DNA from: a virus
Direction: 5' to 3' (one strand)
Virus record (IMG/VR): IMGVR_UViG_3300034062_004574
Coordinates: 1 to 29,183 of that record
DNA: 29,183 bases
Every line of letters begins with the position of its first letter. The first letter of the stretch is position 1. The notes beneath the pieces are model-generated. The model worked only from the letters and a program-made list of their open reading frames with translations, was not told where the DNA came from and did not search any database. Positions 7,315 to 14,048 of the stretch are shown piece by piece. The position numbers were made by a program, and so were the translations under genes.

Positions 7315-9102
7315 TTAGATCACTTCGAAATCGTTGTTGTCGTAGTAGCTTGAATCGTCGTTCTGTGCTGCTAGCGAATCGTGGAGACTCATCACGAGTG
7401 CTTGTGCGCCGTCGACTTTCTTGAATTCGCCTTTGTTTTGTTTAACCAAACGCTTGTCGCCGTTCGCGTTGGTGCGAGCGACTGCGTTTATCATCTGCCA
7501 GGTTAGGACAGGGTTTCCGTTGTGCCGTATCGTGTGCGATATGATCCGTCTCTCGCAGTCTTTGACGACTGGGCCATAGTGCATAATCGTTTGCGGGAAC
7601 TGAACGCGCTCGGCTCCGGTTGCGAGCTCTAGTTCCTGCGTTAGCCATTCGGCCTGGAACTGCGGATCGTAGTAGAACCGCGGCACGTTGAACCGTGTGC
7701 AGATCATCACTAGATCGTTTAGCAGTTTTCGATAGTCGATCACATCGCCGGGTTGGAGTGTGATCCATCCATCCTCGGCCCATCGTCGATAGCTGATCCG
7801 TTTTTGCTGTCGGATCGCTTCGGCCTCTGGTAACCAAAACCAAGTCCTATTCCAACAGATCGATTGTTCGTCTTCGATCGTCAACGATGCTGCGACGGTA
7901 TCGCGCACCGAAGCAAGGTCAAATGCGAGGGTAATGTTTTTGGCGTTCGTTGCGATGTTCGCGAGTTGTTCTTCGTCGAAGTTCTCGTAGCAATCGATTC
8001 GTTCTTTTGCATTGGCTCGTTCGGTCGGCCCTGCGTCCCAATCGCTGATCCCGTGCGGTGCGGCCGTATCAATCCAACTGTTGGTCGAGGCTATCCAGTA
8101 ACCTAGCCGAAGTCGCATGAAGCTCGGCCATTGTGTCGGGTCTGCTTTGGCTGCTTCGTAGTCTTGTCGGAACGTGGATAGTTTAATCGGGCTTGATGGA
8201 TCGCTACCGAGTGATGGGTTGCATTTGTGCCAGGTCGCATCGTCGTGCGGGTCGTCGTCTCGGTCTGGTCCGTAGATGGTGCCTACGAATGTTTCGTCGA
8301 TCGTTCTGCCGGCATTGACTGCGAGCGCGTGGTCGTGTGTGTACTTGCAAACGTTCTCGCCTTCTTCGCCTGCGGTGGTGATCGCTGCGAAGACTCCCTC
8401 GGGTTGCGAGGCCAACATCCATTTGAGTGCGTTGTAGAACTCGAAGCCTTTCCAGCGATGGAACTCGTCAGCGAGGCAATGACCATTCACACCATCGGCG
8501 GATTCGGGATCGGCTGCGACTACGTGCCATTCGTTGTCGAGGTATTGGACCTGATGAAACCCCTCGAGTTTTCGAATCTTGGCTAGTTTGTCTAGTTCTT
8601 CATTGTTTCTGATCTGTCGGATTGCGTGCGTTAGGCACCGTTCCGCTTGCTTGCGGGTCGTTGCGGCGAGGTATAGGTTGATCTGTCGCGGCTTTCCGTC
8701 CGGCCCAACCGAGTCACCGAATAACAAGTAGTTGCCCAGGAGCGAAAGAAGCGGCGTCTTGCCGTTCTTTTTGGGTACTTCCTCGTACCACATTCGGAAC
8801 CGTCGAACAGGATAGCCCCACTCTTTCGAGTGTCGCACCCAACCAAATAGCCTCGAAGTGTCGGCCACTTGCCAAGGGAGTAACCGAAATGGCTTGCCTG
8901 CCCACGGTCCTTCGGTGAGTGTTCCGAATCGGTCAGCGAATTCTAGCCAGTGGTCCGCGCGGTGAGGTTCGAACCAACAGCCGTTGAGCATTGCTCGCTC
9001 GTCTGCTTCCTCGCCTGATCCCTGGCGAATGTATCGTTCCCATCCCTCGCGTCTGGCTTTTGCTCGCAGCTCGATTAGTCTCGTGCTGTTGGGCTTGGCC
9101 AT
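7315..9102 (-). CDS. terL: Large terminase subunit (packaging ATPase/nuclease)
   Basis: 595 aa. Walker A is VPKKNGKT at 109-116 and Walker B is CLADE at 209-213, followed by FHRW; an ITTAGEEGENV segment near 241 resembles the coupling motif. The C-terminal RNase H-like nuclease has candidate metal-binding acids at Asp395 (LAFDLAS), Asp479 (FYYDPQF) and Asp564 (KVDGAQALVM). This is the HK97/Terminase_1 type: it docks on the portal, pumps DNA into the head and cuts the concatemer. It starts immediately after the TAA of the metallophosphoesterase gene (TAAATG). Length and domains look complete. Confidence 0.95.
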   Translation of the reverse strand: MAKPNSTRLIELRAKARREGWERYIRQGSGEEADERAMLNGCWFEPHRADHWLEFADRFGTLTEGPWAGKPFRLLPWQVADTSRLFGWVRHSKEWGYPVRRFRMWYEEVPKKNGKTPLLSLLGNYLLFGDSVGPDGKPRQINLYLAATTRKQAERCLTHAIRQIRNNEELDKLAKIRKLEGFHQVQYLDNEWHVVAADPESADGVNGHCLADEFHRWKGFEFYNALKWMLASQPEGVFAAITTAGEEGENVCKYTHDHALAVNAGRTIDETFVGTIYGPDRDDDPHDDATWHKCNPSLGSDPSSPIKLSTFRQDYEAAKADPTQWPSFMRLRLGYWIASTNSWIDTAAPHGISDWDAGPTERANAKERIDCYENFDEEQLANIATNAKNITLAFDLASVRDTVAASLTIEDEQSICWNRTWFWLPEAEAIRQQKRISYRRWAEDGWITLQPGDVIDYRKLLNDLVMICTRFNVPRFYYDPQFQAEWLTQELELATGAERVQFPQTIMHYGPVVKDCERRIISHTIRHNGNPVLTWQMINAVARTNANGDKRLVKQNKGEFKKVDGAQALVMSLHDSLAAQNDDSSYYDNNDFEVI

Positions 9103-9951
9103 TTAAGTGGCTCGCAGTATCTCTGTGTGTATGGCGTCGCTCTCAAAGTAGAAGCGAATCCATGCCGCGTCTTGTGGTTTTGGGCCGAGCATTCGCTCTA
9201 CTTCCCAACCGCTCGAACCGTCGCCCCATGCGTCTTTGTAGCCTGCGCATCTGACGTGGTACTGTTCGTCGTGGTAGATGTTGCCTGCGTCGTTGATGCG
9301 TTGGCGGCGGATTGGCAGCATCCACGAGTCGTGGGTGTGACCTGTGAGGACAATATCGGCGTCGGGTGTGTAGACCGCTATCCGATTGGTCTGGATGGTG
9401 CCGCGTGTGACGGGTCCACCACCACCTGAACCGTGATAGTGGTATAGGACTCGGCTCGTGCGTTTCGTTTTGTTGATGGTGAACATGAACCGGACGAATC
9501 CACCATAGCCACCGGCGAGGCATTCTGAACCACTGCGACGTAGTTCGATGGCAAGCCTATCGGTTAGGTCTGTTTCGTGTCGCCCTCGGATGGCTGTTTC
9601 GTGGTTGCCTCGTCCTAGGATCACGAATTGTTTCGCGTAGGGTCTGTAGAACTCGGCTGCCGTCTCGACTAATCGATCGAGGTAGTTGCCGCTTTGGTGT
9701 TCAGGTCGTATCGAATCCTTTGAGGATCGTTTGTCCCACTTGCCCTGCATCGCGCAGAATAGATCGCCGTTGTCGATGATTACCGCGTCGCGTTCTTTCG
9801 CTTGGTCGAGGTGTTTCTTCTCGAGTTTCCAATTGCAATGTGGGTTGTCGTGGTGTACGTCGCTGCGGAGTAGTACCCACTGTTGCCACTTGCTACGAAC
9901 GTCTGGGAATCGAATAACGGAGCTATTCGTCCCGAGGTGTTCAATCTTCAT
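9103..9951 (-). CDS. Calcineurin-like metallophosphoesterase
   Basis: 282 aa. All five signature blocks of the metallophosphoesterase fold are visible: SDVHHDN (Asp31, His33), DNGDLF (Asp63), GRGNHETA (Asn116, His117), YHYHGSGGG (His173) and TGHTHDSW (His205, His207). These bind two metal ions that hydrolyse phosphoesters; the substrate could be a nucleotide, DNA ends or a phosphoprotein and cannot be told from sequence. It sits between the HExxH gene, which it overlaps by 11 nt, and the large terminase, so it is co-expressed with packaging functions. An end-processing role in packaging is possible but is only inference. Confidence 0.87.
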   Translation of the reverse strand: MKIEHLGTNSSVIRFPDVRSKWQQWVLLRSDVHHDNPHCNWKLEKKHLDQAKERDAVIIDNGDLFCAMQGKWDKRSSKDSIRPEHQSGNYLDRLVETAAEFYRPYAKQFVILGRGNHETAIRGRHETDLTDRLAIELRRSGSECLAGGYGGFVRFMFTINKTKRTSRVLYHYHGSGGGGPVTRGTIQTNRIAVYTPDADIVLTGHTHDSWMLPIRRQRINDAGNIYHDEQYHVRCAGYKDAWGDGSSGWEVERMLGPKPQDAAWIRFYFESDAIHTEILRAT

Positions 9952-10276
9952 TTTTGAGTAGTCCCAACCGTGTCAACATTCGTGCGATGTCGCGGGCCGA
10001 TTCCATGACTGCGGTCTCGTCGAGATCCCAGCATGCCGCGTGTATCGCTTCGTGAATTGCGACCTCTACGAGTTCCTCACCTGTTAGCCGCGAATCTATC
10101 CAGATCGTTTTGGCTGTTTGGGTGAGTGGATCGCAGGAACCGCGACAATCCTCGAGTTGGGCGAACTCTATTCTGTATCGTTTATTCCGAATCGTGACCG
10201 TTATCGGTGCTCGATTGGTATTTCCCCCGCGCGAAATCGGCGATCGTCGACGCTTTTCTCGTGGAGATGCCGCCAT
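9941..10276 (-). CDS. HExxH zinc-peptidase-like phage protein
   Basis: 111 aa. The core is an IDSRLTGEEL-EVAIHEAIHAACWDLDE segment with HEAIH (His-Glu-x-x-His zinc motif) at about 74-78, followed by a Glu-rich helix (ETAVMESARDIARMLTRLGLL). This matches a common small phage family with HExxH and an ARDIAR-L-R-LG ending whose activity is unproven. The apparent ATG lies 95 nt inside the small-terminase gene, and no Shine-Dalgarno is visible. The first 25 residues are Arg-rich and may not all be translated, but no better start codon is seen downstream. It lies between the two terminase subunit genes. Confidence 0.75.
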   Translation of the reverse strand: MAASPREKRRRSPISRGGNTNRAPITVTIRNKRYRIEFAQLEDCRGSCDPLTQTAKTIWIDSRLTGEELVEVAIHEAIHAACWDLDETAVMESARDIARMLTRLGLLKNED

Positions 10277-10661
10277 GTTTTCGCATTTGAGCTAGTGACA
10301 ATGGGTGTAATCCGAACTTGGGCCAGAGCTTTTGAACGTTTGCGAACGCTCGGTCTCTCATGCGGAGCTGTGGTGACTCCATCGCGTAGCCTTTATCGGT
10401 GATGAACATAGCTCGATTGGGGTCTTCTGCGATCCAATCGCTAAGTCTGCGGTACTCGCCGTAGCATCGGCAAAGGTCTGCGAATGTTTCGACGTGTAAT
10501 GGTGTGAGGATGTTCGCTTCGACAAGCTGCGGTGCGTGGGTTTCCCAGTATTTTTTTCCGTGTTCGCAGAGTCCGTAGTCGTCTGGCGAGGGAACTTCGC
10601 TGATGGGTACGGACTTCTTCGAGGTCTTTATCTGCCGCTGAGTGTCTTTAGGTCGTGGCAT
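10182..10661 (-). CDS. terS: Small terminase subunit, P27 family
   Basis: 159 aa from the ATG giving MPRPKDTQ. Family features are the N-terminal MPRPK-type basic segment, then EHGKKYWETHAPQLVEANILTP, ADLCRCYGEYRR and an ending in SPQLRMRDRAFANVQKLWPKFGLHPLS, typical of P27-like small terminases that recognise phage DNA and activate the large subunit. The C-terminal 35 residues after the family core are extra and overlap the next gene. A TTG codon three residues upstream is an alternative start. The start overlaps the HNH gene by 34 nt, and the HNH-TerS pairing is itself characteristic of P27-type modules. Confidence 0.87.
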   Translation of the reverse strand: MPRPKDTQRQIKTSKKSVPISEVPSPDDYGLCEHGKKYWETHAPQLVEANILTPLHVETFADLCRCYGEYRRLSDWIAEDPNRAMFITDKGYAMESPQLRMRDRAFANVQKLWPKFGLHPLSLAQMRKHGGISTRKASTIADFARGKYQSSTDNGHDSE

Positions 10662-10903
10662 GGTTTGCAAAGTGGTTGCCAGTTGCTAACGTCCCAGAAT
10701 AACAACTGATTGCCCCGGTGCGGTGTGATGTGGTCGACTACCGTCGCGGCGATGTATCGTTCTTCCTTGATGCACTCCGCACATTGCGGATGAGCTCGGA
10801 GAAAATCGCGGCGTGCGTTCCTCCATCGGCGGTCATAGCCTCGCTGTGTGGAGTTGCCTCGCTGCGGTGCCGTGCTGCCGAGTCGTTTCGCTCGCTTAAT
10901 CAT
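10628..10903 (-). CDS. HNH endonuclease
   Basis: 91 aa. The pattern is complete: CAEC zinc knuckle pair, VVDHITPHRGNQLLFWD with the catalytic His in DHI, NWQPLCKPCHDLKT with the second CxxC and the final His. Such small HNH nucleases are usually encoded just upstream of the small terminase and, in HK97-like phages, are needed for terminase cutting during packaging. Its ATG overlaps the end of the preceding gene by 8 nt (ATGATTAA). The protein ends soon after the HNH core (LSGR), slightly short but with all catalytic residues. Confidence 0.92.
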   Translation of the reverse strand: MIKRAKRLGSTAPQRGNSTQRGYDRRWRNARRDFLRAHPQCAECIKEERYIAATVVDHITPHRGNQLLFWDVSNWQPLCKPCHDLKTLSGR

Positions 10904-11153
10904 CTTCGAGGAGTGATTTGAATTCTTCTAGGGCTTCGCGTTTGCGTTTTGCTAGGTGCTTTTCGCGGACTAGCGAATCGACCATCGACAGTTTTTCGTT
11001 GAGGTCGACTGTGTTACTCGACGGCGAGGAGAACATCGCGGCGACCTGCGATTCGATCGGCGACGATTGCGATACTCCGTTCGATTTCTTGGACGGGATC
11101 AACATGAAAGCAACTAGGCCGATGATTGCGGCAATGATTACGGTCGTGAGCAC
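10896..11153 (-). CDS. Small membrane-anchored protein
   Basis: 85 aa from a GTG that directly follows the TAA of the upstream gene (TAAGTG). One N-terminal hydrophobic helix (about residues 2-19, TTVIIAAIIGLVAFMLIP) is followed by a Ser/Asn-rich spacer and a charged, probably helical C-terminal half (NEKLSMVDSLVREKHLAKRK). I do not recognise a family. The topology (short anchor, long soluble helix) recalls spanin or lysis-accessory proteins, but no specific motif supports this. Confidence 0.65.
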   Translation of the reverse strand: MLTTVIIAAIIGLVAFMLIPSKKSNGVSQSSPIESQVAAMFSSPSSNTVDLNEKLSMVDSLVREKHLAKRKREALEEFKSLLEDD

Positions 11154-12041
11154 TTAGGCACCTCTGCGTTTCAACAATAGGACGATTACGAACACGAGAA
11201 GTCCGATAAACGCGTATTGGAGAAGCGTCTCGCCTGGTCGTGTGATGGTTCGGAGTATCCCTTCGATGGGATTCGTGTCTGGTTTAGGTCGAAAGCGATC
11301 TAAAAACCCACCGGGAGTGCTCTGTGGTGGGCAAAAACCGTCTGGACAATCGGCGTTTGTGGCACTTTCGACGGTGTTTTGCACCTGTGCAGCGACTTGT
11401 TTATGGGTGTTGTAGGCTGATTGTATGTCGGTTTTCATCGAAGCGAGGCTGCTTGGGACGCTCGATTTGTCGAAGCTGTAGATGTAGCCGCCGCTTGGGT
11501 CGGTGTATAGCACTGCGGGAAAGCTGGAGACGGGTACGGTTGAAGCGAATCTTCCCAGGTAAAGCGGGTTGTCGCGGGTGTAAACGTGGTAATTCGTGGA
11601 GGTTTTGAACTTGGTCAGCGATGGATCGTCGAACCAACTTAGGACGGTCTTCGATGCTGGGTCGTTATGGAGAACGAAAACACTTACGTTGTACTTGCCG
11701 CTGGTGGGTGCTGCGGCAGGAGGTGGGATCGGTGCGCGGGGTTGTTGTGTCGGCGGGTTTGCGTCACATGGCGGGCAGTATGGCACCGGTCCGGTTTGTC
11801 GCTTGGGCTCGTTGAGTGCGGAGGAGTTGACGGGTAGTGTGTTGGTGACCCCTATCGCGTTCCGTGCGTTGTCGAAGTTGAGGCCGCCTGCCTGCGGTTG
11901 TCGCTCGGGCTCGATTCCGAAGGCTTCTTCGATTGACGGAACAATAACGCGGTTCACGGTCGCTACGCTTAGCGCGTGAAAGAAACAAAGTGCAACGATA
12001 CTCGCAAGGGCAAGCGTTACTTTTGTGGTTTGGGTCGACAT
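11154..12041 (-). CDS. Membrane protein with a thioredoxin-like domain
   Basis: 295 aa. Residues 8-26 form an N-terminal hydrophobic helix (signal anchor); 82-115 is a Pro-rich linker that carries CPPC at 89-92; about 117-210 reads as an alpha/beta domain (YNVSVFVLHNDP..., then VPVSSFPAVLYTDPSGGY) in which Pro175 stands where thioredoxin folds have the cis-Pro. A second cysteine pair follows (DCPDGFC), and residues 272-290 are a C-terminal membrane helix ending KRRGA. The thioredoxin-like call is by eye and uncertain; the fold itself has no CxxC at its active-site position. The gene starts 2 nt after the stop of the papain-like lipoprotein gene. The cysteine pairs suggest a periplasmic thiol function. 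Confidence 0.65.
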   Translation of the reverse strand: MSTQTTKVTLALASIVALCFFHALSVATVNRVIVPSIEEAFGIEPERQPQAGGLNFDNARNAIGVTNTLPVNSSALNEPKRQTGPVPYCPPCDANPPTQQPRAPIPPPAAAPTSGKYNVSVFVLHNDPASKTVLSWFDDPSLTKFKTSTNYHVYTRDNPLYLGRFASTVPVSSFPAVLYTDPSGGYIYSFDKSSVPSSLASMKTDIQSAYNTHKQVAAQVQNTVESATNADCPDGFCPPQSTPGGFLDRFRPKPDTNPIEGILRTITRPGETLLQYAFIGLLVFVIVLLLKRRGA

Positions 12042-12043
12042 GG

Positions 12044-12808
12044 TTAGAGACTCGGAAGGGTTATTGATTCGTAGGCTTGATAGATCGGTGGTGAAGGTGG
12101 ATCACCCAACACAGTCAGCGCGAAACCACCGTAAGACGCCCACAATCGATGGAACTGGGACTTCTCTGTGTACTCGAACTTGGAAACGCTGTTATTGTCG
12201 AGGATCGCTGCGTATGTTTTTCCGTCCGAACCTTGCACCCAACCAAGGAAAGTGCAGCAATGCGAGGGCTTCCACCACAAGATGGCACCGCGTCTTGTGC
12301 TGTGAGCGTAGTCGAGTAGGGCTAGATTGGCGTTTTCAGTGAACGCGTAGGGCACGTTTTCGCTATCAAGTCGCTGTCGAATGCGCGAAGCGTACTCGCC
12401 GCCACCATACTTTTGCTTCCATATGGAGGCTAGTTTGAACTGATTTTGCCAATGAAGCATCGAAACGAGAGACGCGTGAGCGCATGAACCCTCGCGACCT
12501 GCGGGACCGCCTAACCAATTGGTTTGACGAACCTGTAACGGTGGGTTGATCGGTGGCGATTCTGGCTTCGGCTTTTGGAGTAGTCGATATTGTTGCTCCT
12601 CGCATCCAGCGACGAACAGCAATAGACACAAACTTGCAGCAGCCTTGCAGATGTTCCAAATTTGTTGGCGTGTCACTTGGTACTTCTTCCCGAGGTTGAT
12701 ACAGCTTTGGCCGTTCGCTCTTTCGATAATGATCTGGACTCGCTGAGCGCAAGTTAGTTGCTTTTGACCAGGCTTTGAGCCTCGTTTCTTAGCTTTTCGC
12801 TCGACCAT
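12044..12808 (-). CDS. HTH segment in frame with a papain-fold lipoprotein
   Basis: 254 aa from the ATG at 12808, preceded by AGGA at good spacing. Residues 18-54 look like a helix-turn-helix (AQRVQIIIE...GKKYQVTRQQIWNIC). Directly after comes a lipoprotein signal: AAASLCLLLFVAGC with lipobox Cys69. The remainder reads as a C39/papain-like domain: GSCAHAS (candidate Cys109), KYGGGEY, PSHCCTFLGW (candidate His183), AILDNNS (Asn205 or Asp204), and a PPSPPIYQ tail. The LDNNSV...W...GGFA pattern matches a family I recall from planctomycetes. An internal GTG at 12676 (Val45) would give a normal 25-residue signal peptide, so the lipoprotein may be made from that start. Either reading leaves catalytic residues intact. 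The target is unknown; peptidoglycan or envelope protein are options. Confidence 0.75.
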   Translation of the reverse strand: MVERKAKKRGSKPGQKQLTCAQRVQIIIERANGQSCINLGKKYQVTRQQIWNICKAAASLCLLLFVAGCEEQQYRLLQKPKPESPPINPPLQVRQTNWLGGPAGREGSCAHASLVSMLHWQNQFKLASIWKQKYGGGEYASRIRQRLDSENVPYAFTENANLALLDYAHSTRRGAILWWKPSHCCTFLGWVQGSDGKTYAAILDNNSVSKFEYTEKSQFHRLWASYGGFALTVLGDPPSPPIYQAYESITLPSL

Positions 12809-12907
12809 GACGAATCCTATCACCCGTGTTGCGAGTGTAAAACTTTCCCAGCCCGAAGGACGTGGGGTCGAAAACAGCGCCAAAAATGCGCACGTGCTGC
12901 AAGCGGT

Positions 12908-13348
12908 CTACGCACCTGCCACTATGGCAGAATCCGACGCCCCCCGGTCGTGGGGTGGTAGGCTTGGGGTCGTGCCGACCTGCTCGAACCTCCACCCTCC
13001 GCCAGTCTTCTTCGACAGCTTGCCGCACAACACAAAGCCGAACATGGGGTACATTTCCGCAGCGACTTTGATCTTTACCTTCGCATCATCCTCGCAAAGA
13101 AAACGACCATCAGACATGCACGCTTTGACCTCGTGAAAATCGAGCGTTCCGTCGAGCGATACGACTAGGAAGTCAGGAGTCAGATAGGTTAGTGGTGCTA
13201 GCCTTAGCTTGATCGGTTCGAACAGATAACCGAGGATCTCACCGCGTGCCACTAAGTCGTCAAGGTGTTCGGAGTATGCCAGCTCTGTCTTGTTCATCTC
13301 GCCTGGCTTGCGTCGATAGCTACTCTTTGCCTTCGCTCGTCGGTACAT
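12908..13348 (-). CDS. DUF1064-like PD-(D/E)XK nuclease
   Basis: 146 aa. The family pattern is clear: MNKTELAYSEHL with the N-terminal Glu, then a hydrophobic strand, LTPDFLVV with Asp, and DFHEVKAC giving the E-x-K of the restriction-endonuclease fold, followed by AKVKIKVAAEMYP. DUF1064 proteins are small phage nucleases proposed to act on branched DNA or in packaging. The start is the ATG at 13348, since GGAGG lies 7 nt upstream; this makes the N-terminus basic (RRAKAKSSYRRK) and overlaps the upstream gene by 29 nt. The C-terminal 35 residues are not family-like. Confidence 0.85.
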   Translation of the reverse strand: MYRRAKAKSSYRRKPGEMNKTELAYSEHLDDLVARGEILGYLFEPIKLRLAPLTYLTPDFLVVSLDGTLDFHEVKACMSDGRFLCEDDAKVKIKVAAEMYPMFGFVLCGKLSKKTGGGWRFEQVGTTPSLPPHDRGASDSAIVAGA

Positions 13349-13736
13349 GCTCACGCCTCCGTAGTAGTCGCCTAGTGTGCTTTGGATAGATACGACCGTC
13401 CTCGATCTCTGGGTCGTAGTGTGTCCAAGACTCTCGGAATAACGGCGAGCGTATCCGGTAGAAGACGCCTTCCTTAATGAAGGAAGAGTGGTATAGGCCG
13501 TTTCGATTTACTGGAATCGCACAAATAGATTCGCGATCGTCGACCAACACCCAATCACGCACGCGGTACAGTCCATTGTGAGGCAATCGCTCGTAGAAGA
13601 TCACCTGTGAGAACGTATGCTGTCCTTTGGGATCGTATTTGTGGTTTAGTTCGATGAGATCCACAGACTCGCAAACAGGCTGCGAGAAGGGCGATCCGAT
13701 CCCAACCAAGACCAATAGCAAAAGAGCATTAGCCAT
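13320..13736 (-). CDS. Secreted protein of unknown function
   Basis: 138 aa. A short signal peptide is visible (MANALLLLVLVGIGSPFSQP), followed by VDLIELNHKYDPKGQHTFSQVIFYE, RVRDWVLVDD and FRESWTHYDPE, ending in a basic tail. I recognise this VD-IELNH-YD...QVIFY...RETWT-YDPE pattern as a hypothetical family common in planctomycete phage-like regions; no function is known. GGAGG lies 4 nt before the ATG. It is the first gene of the leftward late operon, facing the att/integrase region. Confidence 0.8.
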   Translation of the reverse strand: MANALLLLVLVGIGSPFSQPVCESVDLIELNHKYDPKGQHTFSQVIFYERLPHNGLYRVRDWVLVDDRESICAIPVNRNGLYHSSFIKEGVFYRIRSPLFRESWTHYDPEIEDGRIYPKHTRRLLRRREHVPTSEGKE

Positions 13737-13752
13737 AACACCTCCATGTTTG

Positions 13753-13769
13753 ATTACCTGGAGGGTAAT
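13753..13769. promoter_or_regulatory. Perfect 6+5+6 inverted repeat, operator candidate
   Basis: ATTACC-TGGAG-GGTAAT is a perfect 17-bp dyad just upstream of the start of the leftward late operon. Overlapping it on the minus strand, CCTCCA and TGGAGG 12 nt apart could pair and hide the Shine-Dalgarno of the first gene. A second small dyad, GGTA-GTT-TACC near 14020, lies just before the integrase and shares the half-site. Operator function is inferred from position only. I see no convincing -35/-10 pair nearby. Confidence 0.4.
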
Positions 13770-13907
13770 TGACCTTTTTCGTCTTGACTAGGTTGCGATT
13801 TCCCAGGGATTTGCAATACTGTGCAACTTACAAACCTTTGACCAAAAACGTGACTTCACCAACGAATTTACAGGGCGAAACACAATCGACAATGCACCGT
13901 GGCTTGT

Positions 13908-13949
13908 TTCATAAGCCGTGGGTCGTTGGTTCGAGTCCAATCATCGCTA
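13908..13949 (+). other. attP: Probable attP core: 3' part of a CAT-anticodon tRNA gene
   Basis: From the anticodon loop onward this is tRNA-like: TTCATAA loop with CAT anticodon, GCCGT stem strand, GGGTC variable loop, T-arm GTTGG-TTCGAGT-CCAAT, acceptor strand CATCGCT and discriminator A. No matching 5' half (AGCGATG acceptor, D-arm) precedes it, so it is not a complete tRNA. Such 3' tRNA fragments are the crossover sites of tyrosine integrases that insert into tRNA genes, and the integrase starts 100 bp downstream. The target would be tRNA-Met or tRNA-Ile(CAT). The 312-bp stretch from 13737 to 14048 holds only this site and small dyads, and no believable gene. Confidence 0.75.
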
Positions 13950-14048
13950 CTGTTAAATACCAATAAAATCGTTGATAAAGTCACGATACCGGGTTAGCCC
14001 CGAGATTTTGGAAAATAGGTAGTTTACCCTTTTTCGAGGTCTCGACCC

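Noticed and set aside
12789-13028. 79-codon minus-strand frame overlapping the DUF1064-like gene
   Set aside because: Arg/Pro/Gly-rich shadow of the nuclease gene end; better supported frames exist on both sides.
13877-13950. Complete tRNA gene
   Set aside because: The 3' half fits well, but the upstream sequence has neither the matching acceptor strand nor a D-arm; a stem GGCTT/AAGCC with a GTTTCAT loop leaves an abnormal variable loop.
13769-13966. 65-codon plus-strand frame over the att region
   Set aside because: Low-quality protein sequence that crosses the tRNA fragment; no Shine-Dalgarno.
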